Positions 60,469-64,000 of a stretch of DNA of 64,000 bases are shown here, in pieces. The stretch is from Trichuris trichiura (Eukaryota > Nematoda > Enoplea > Trichinellida > Trichuridae): positions 5,580,001 through 5,644,000 of the forward strand of contig JBAJFE010000014.1 in assembly GCA_037903355.1 (NCBI GenBank), given 5' to 3'. The position numbers were made by a program, and so were the translations under genes. Positions within the stretch are counted from its first letter, which is position 1. Every line of letters begins with the position of its first letter. The notes beneath the pieces are model-generated. The model was given only the letters and a program-made list of their open reading frames with translations, did not search any database and was not told the DNA's origin.

Positions 60469-61602
60469 CAGTCGGCCCTCGTTATCCGCGGTTAATTCGT
60501 CCAACATTTTGAGCGTTTTACCACGTTATATAGGCTACCCTATGAAAAAGGCTAAACGGCTTATATTCTAGCTGCGTATTTCGCCCTGTCCCCTTGAATT
60601 CCTTCCGGAACGGTTATCATACCTAGTGATCCTTCGAAGTTTGGTACCACGGAATTTAGCTACGAGATAAGGACATCGATGAGACTGCGCTTGTCCAATG
60701 GGGTTAGCCATCAGAGTCCAGGAGATTAGATACAAAAAAGGATGAAAGTAAGATTCTCTTTCTCTAAACTAGTGAGAATCGCCTTGCTTTAATGAACTAA
60801 GCGATGTATTGGTGCGCGGAATGGGTACAGAACAGGGGAAATATAAAATGCATAGGCGCACTTAAGCAAAAATAGTGAACATCACACAGAACACATCCAC
60901 ATAGAGCAAAACGTCTATGGCAGAAACGTTTGGCGCATCATGAATCAATTTACCCACTTTCTGTAGGTGGGCGCAGATCCCCTGGAGAACTGTCGGTCTT
61001 ACGGTTTCTTGAACTTGTTGGTAGCAAAATTTCTCGCCTTAAACTGTTAGTCTCCGCAGCTGCCGGAGCTTTATCTGAAAACATTGATATAGGGAGCTGT
61101 ATCTGCCTTTTCTTCGCTTCATTGAATAAACCTTGCAGCGCCTTCAACGAACTCGTTTTTCCTCGTGTAACCATAGTGCCACGTTCCAAGAATGGATCGT
61201 ATTCAGCAATCATATCCTTTAGGATCTGCGCTTGCAGGAAAATGCTGGCAACCTTTTCAGCGTCCAATCCAAGGATATTTGAGCTTCTGTATCTTCCATA
61301 ACGTCGTCGTCGCTGCCCGTAGGTTCTCCACAATCTTCTAAATTCTCCCTGTCGTCGTCTTCTATCATGTCAGAGAAACCCTCACCACCCAGCTCGTTGT
61401 CAAAATTCACTACGTCCATGTCCTACTCATCGATGGTGCCTAAGTCCTCTCATTCACTGACTGCGTCTCCCCACAAACGTTTCCAGCAACCACTGACTGT
61501 TCTAGGCTTTATCTCGTGTACTGCCGTGTAAAAGATGACGTCACTATTTCACCCCGGACGAACCGCGTTGTATAGAACCTCGCGGATAATGAGGGCTGAC
61601 TG
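60469..61602 (-). mobile_element. Tigger/pogo element, internally deleted
   Basis: Termini CAGTCGGCCCTCGTTATCCG at 60469 and its inverted partner ending GGATAATGAGGGCTGACTG at 61602 are Tigger-like repeats; TA follows the right end. On the minus strand KPRTVSGCWKRLWGDAVSE opens the transposase C-terminal region almost directly after the terminus. Then come FSDMIEDDDREN and, in a second frame, LDAEKVASIFLQAQILKDM, then YDPFLERG and LQGLFNEAKKRQIQLP. The DNA-binding and catalytic domains are missing. Confidence 0.8.
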
Positions 61603-61958
61603 TATACATGTTTGTGACATAAAACCCATAAGAAATCTTGCTAGACGCGTTTGCTAAGTGACAAGTGCGCAGAGTTAATCAGTTTTGCCAACTTAAGGCG
61701 GAATGCATGCTAGGTATAGTAGTTCATTCGAACAGCTTTGCTGATTTACGAAAGCATGAGTTATCATTCTGGCTCCTCAGGCTCCATTCTGTTTCTCGAA
61801 ACAAGTATGAAGTTTTATTTAAAAATACGGACCTAAACAAATGTGCTATAAGCGAAACCAAGTTAGTTAACCAAGTCAATGAAATATGGGCAAAAACTTG
61901 TTTCTACCGCGAATTTAAGCTACAGTGTGAACAGCGAAAAGAACTGCTACAGAACAAC

Positions 61959-63442
61959 TCAGTCTCGACGAAGTCGCTCGTACAGATATATATAACCAAA
62001 TTCGTTTGGTGGTTTCTCTGATTGAAACACTTTTTCGTCATTGAACATGACCCAGCGTCCATCTTTCAGAAGATGGCATACATAGTGCCCACTGTGCGCA
62101 GATGGTCCAATATGACTGATGAAGCCACGAAGCTGGTATACGCCACTCCCATCACTAAATATCTCTTTACGGTTGTTGTCAACAGATTGCTGAGTGGCCG
62201 GTAACTCTGCCGCGTTTTCGTTTTGCTCATTATTGCTGAGCAGCCATTGAACTGCGCTTTCCAGGTTGTTAGCAGTTTCTAAAAGCGCTGTACGTACACA
62301 CTCTACAGGGAACCCCATATCAGTAAGCTGAGAAACCAGAGTTGGATCCACTGTTGACTCATTGCTCTCAATGAACAATTTACCAGAATGAGGTCCACAA
62401 GCACGGAAACTACTCAAATCCAGAATTTCAGGAATCTTTATCGAAACGTCCAACTTGATTGGACGCCAGTTTTCAGCGAAGGAAAATTTCCTTACCTGAA
62501 TCCACAGCCAGTCGGGAAAAGTGTTAAAACTTAATTGTTTTAACATGATAGACCTTTTGTCATTACATGAATTATTTGAGCTTTCCAGCATCTCCGGCTC
62601 GTTAAACGCTTGAAGGCAACGGAACAGTGAAACTCGTGGTCGACGTGGTCCTTTTACTTCATTTAAATGTGGTATTTCCGCTTCATCATCAACAGCAAGT
62701 GACTTATCTTCAGCCTCAATGCCATTTGCCATGTTTCCAGCTCCTTCCAACGGGACAGGTAAGGACAAGATAACTTCTGGACGCTGGTTGTACTTTACAT
62801 CTTCACAATCAATGCGAGACAATCGTTCTTCAAGACAGAAGCGCCAGCTGCGAACAACGTCCAATGAAAAGCTGCGGTGCAACCCGCATTGGTTATTCTC
62901 GATTTTTTCAAACAAAAAACGCATGAATTCTTCAACGTCTTGCTGGCGGTTGCTCGCAAATTCCGCGTTACCACGATTGATTAACAGACGGAAAGAAGCC
63001 GGCCTGATACCACTGTCTAAACAGTCTTTGTAAAGATGTCTAAAAAAAGAAACTTACCAAAATGATCTTCTCTGGAATAGTTTCCTGATTGTAAACCGCA
63101 CAATAACTTTGCCATCTGCACATTGAAGTCTTCAGTAGGAAGGTACTCACAAGAGTTGAATATCTTTTTGGCGTTATCTACATAAACTGTACGGACACTC
63201 GGGATTAGCGCCAAGGCTTGCATAACTGAATTGAGGTAACACGAGTTTCCCATATTGACCATTCCCGTAAGACCAGGGCCGAACAGAGGGACCAACTTAT
63301 GCCCTTCTTCCTGAATTTCACGATATTCCCACTTCTGATTGTAATCCAGTTCCAACTCAATCATAGATTTTTCCGTCTTTTGCATGGCTTTAACGTCTAT
63401 ACCAAAGTGCATAAGATGTTTCTCTAGCAAAGGATCATTCAC
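61959..63442 (-). CDS. Ubiquitin carboxyl-terminal hydrolase, USP5/USP13 family (C-terminal part)
   Basis: USP5 (isopeptidase T) disassembles free polyubiquitin chains. Two exons are visible, 63442-63058 and 63016-61959, split by a 41-bp intron (GTAAGT...TTTAG); the junction keeps phase and restores the expected DSGIRPASFRLLINRG. Seen in order: DPLLEKHLMHFGID, the catalytic Cys box GNSCYLNSVMQAL, NRQQDVEEF, FPDWLWIQVRKFSF, one UBA domain (LVSQLTDMGFP to LESAVQWLLS), and the His box FISHIGPSAHSGHYVCHL with WVMFNDEKV, then YIYLYERL before the stop at 61959. The first exon starts at an acceptor (CTCTAG), so the N-terminal zinc-finger UBP exons must lie beyond the right edge. Only one UBA is present where USP5 usually has two. 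Confidence 0.94.
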
Positions 63443-63556
63443 CTAGAGTAAGTTTCAAGATTAAATAAACGTTTGCAAGCATTATGCCGTTCGAATAAAA
63501 GCAACAAAAGTTTTTTAGAAGTCTGGTAATTTGAAACTTCAAATAATATACCGTAA

Positions 63557-64000
63557 TTAGGCTAGTGCGTAAGTTCGTCCGGTTAACCAGTCGCTTCAGA
63601 AATTTCAGTTAGGATGCAAAAACTAACTCTGTGCAGCTTAAGCGTAATTCAACCGAACAACTGTCTCAAATTTGCAAAAAGATTCTAGTTTCATTCGTTC
63701 ACTCGTCGCTTTTCTGTCATTTTACGACGCACCCTAACAAGATCGACTCTCGGTATCCCACACTTTTGTTCTCTAACAAAGGAAAGACAGCTGCAGAAGA
63801 CGTAAAAAGTTTGTGCGACACTTCGAGTAATGTTGCATTGTCTGGAAGCAACTGCGAAAAGTGGTACAGGCGCTTCCAGAATGGGAACTTCAGTCCTTAT
63901 GAGCGACAGAGGTCAGCCGCACTAGAGAAACTGAACGTGGACGGTTGCAGGCCTTGCTTGACCAAAGCGCTGTCATGAGAACCCCGGAACTCGCAGAGGT
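63557..64000 (+). mobile_element. mariner relic, cut by the window end
   Basis: A mariner-like terminal repeat (TTAGGCTAGTGCGTAAGTTC) starts at 63557. The frame from 63631 keeps the mariner N-terminal motif: KGKTAAEDVKSLCDT, then CEKWYRRFQNGNFSPYERQ, matching the helix-turn-helix and WFxRFKxGDF signature. The translation degrades before 63978. It lies upstream of a USP5 exon acceptor, probably inside an intron of that gene. Confidence 0.72.

Noticed and set aside
63017..63057. An 18-bp micro-intron in USP5 (GTAAGT to the first TTTAG)
   Set aside because: It would leave the reading frame unchanged and run into a stop; the 41-bp intron to the second TTTAG gives the conserved protein.
1..64000. 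CRISPR array, bacterial operon or phage origin
   Set aside because: No regularly spaced repeats or ribosome-binding sites; genes are spliced and mobile elements are eukaryotic.

Overview
The window looks like nuclear DNA of an invertebrate animal, most likely a nematode. Three multi-exon genes are complete or nearly complete and a fourth is cut by the right edge. All four lie on the minus strand and have mostly 40-60 bp GT-AG introns. A short TTAGGC run (the nematode telomere unit) is present. Gene content and intron style suggest a clade I worm such as Trichuris, but that is inference and no species can be fixed from sequence alone.

Host genes. (1) UNC-50 homologue, 1094-2168, six exons solved; the exon carrying the start codon is not found. 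(2) Mesh / SUSD2-like junctional membrane protein, 19843-31237, 18 exons in consistent phase (NIDO, E-set, AMOP, VWD, sushi, one TM helix), with a 5-kb intron holding a gypsy relic. (3) LARP1 homologue, 44738-55835, 11 exons summing to 902 codons (La motif, DM15 repeats), with two long 5' introns. (4) C-terminal two exons of a USP5/USP13-type deubiquitinase, 61959-63442; the N-terminal exons lie beyond the right edge.

Mobile DNA fills most of the rest. 36095-41189 is a Ty3/gypsy element with identical 147-bp LTRs, a 4-bp target duplication and a textbook -1 frameshift signal (heptamer plus pseudoknot) between gag and protease; it carries a gag nonsense codon and a 1-bp lesion in RT. A mariner copy (34535-35839), a second mariner at the right edge, three Tigger/pogo relics, four hAT (ZBED5/FAM200-like) relics, a truncated Penelope-like element, other gypsy fragments and fold-back MITEs are also present. 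Seven short motifs resemble the hammerhead-type motif of Penelope elements; one lies just downstream of the Penelope body and another inside a hAT coding region.

Layout: 1-2.2 kb UNC-50; 2.2-19.8 kb gene-poor, with Penelope, Tigger and hAT relics; 19.8-31.2 kb Mesh; 32-42 kb transposon cluster with the young gypsy copy; 44.7-55.8 kb LARP1 with a hAT relic in an intron; 57.7-61.6 kb hAT and Tigger deletion derivatives; 62-64 kb USP5 with a mariner upstream, probably in an intron. The genes do not form a pathway: they act in Golgi trafficking, epithelial junctions, TOP-mRNA translation and ubiquitin recycling.
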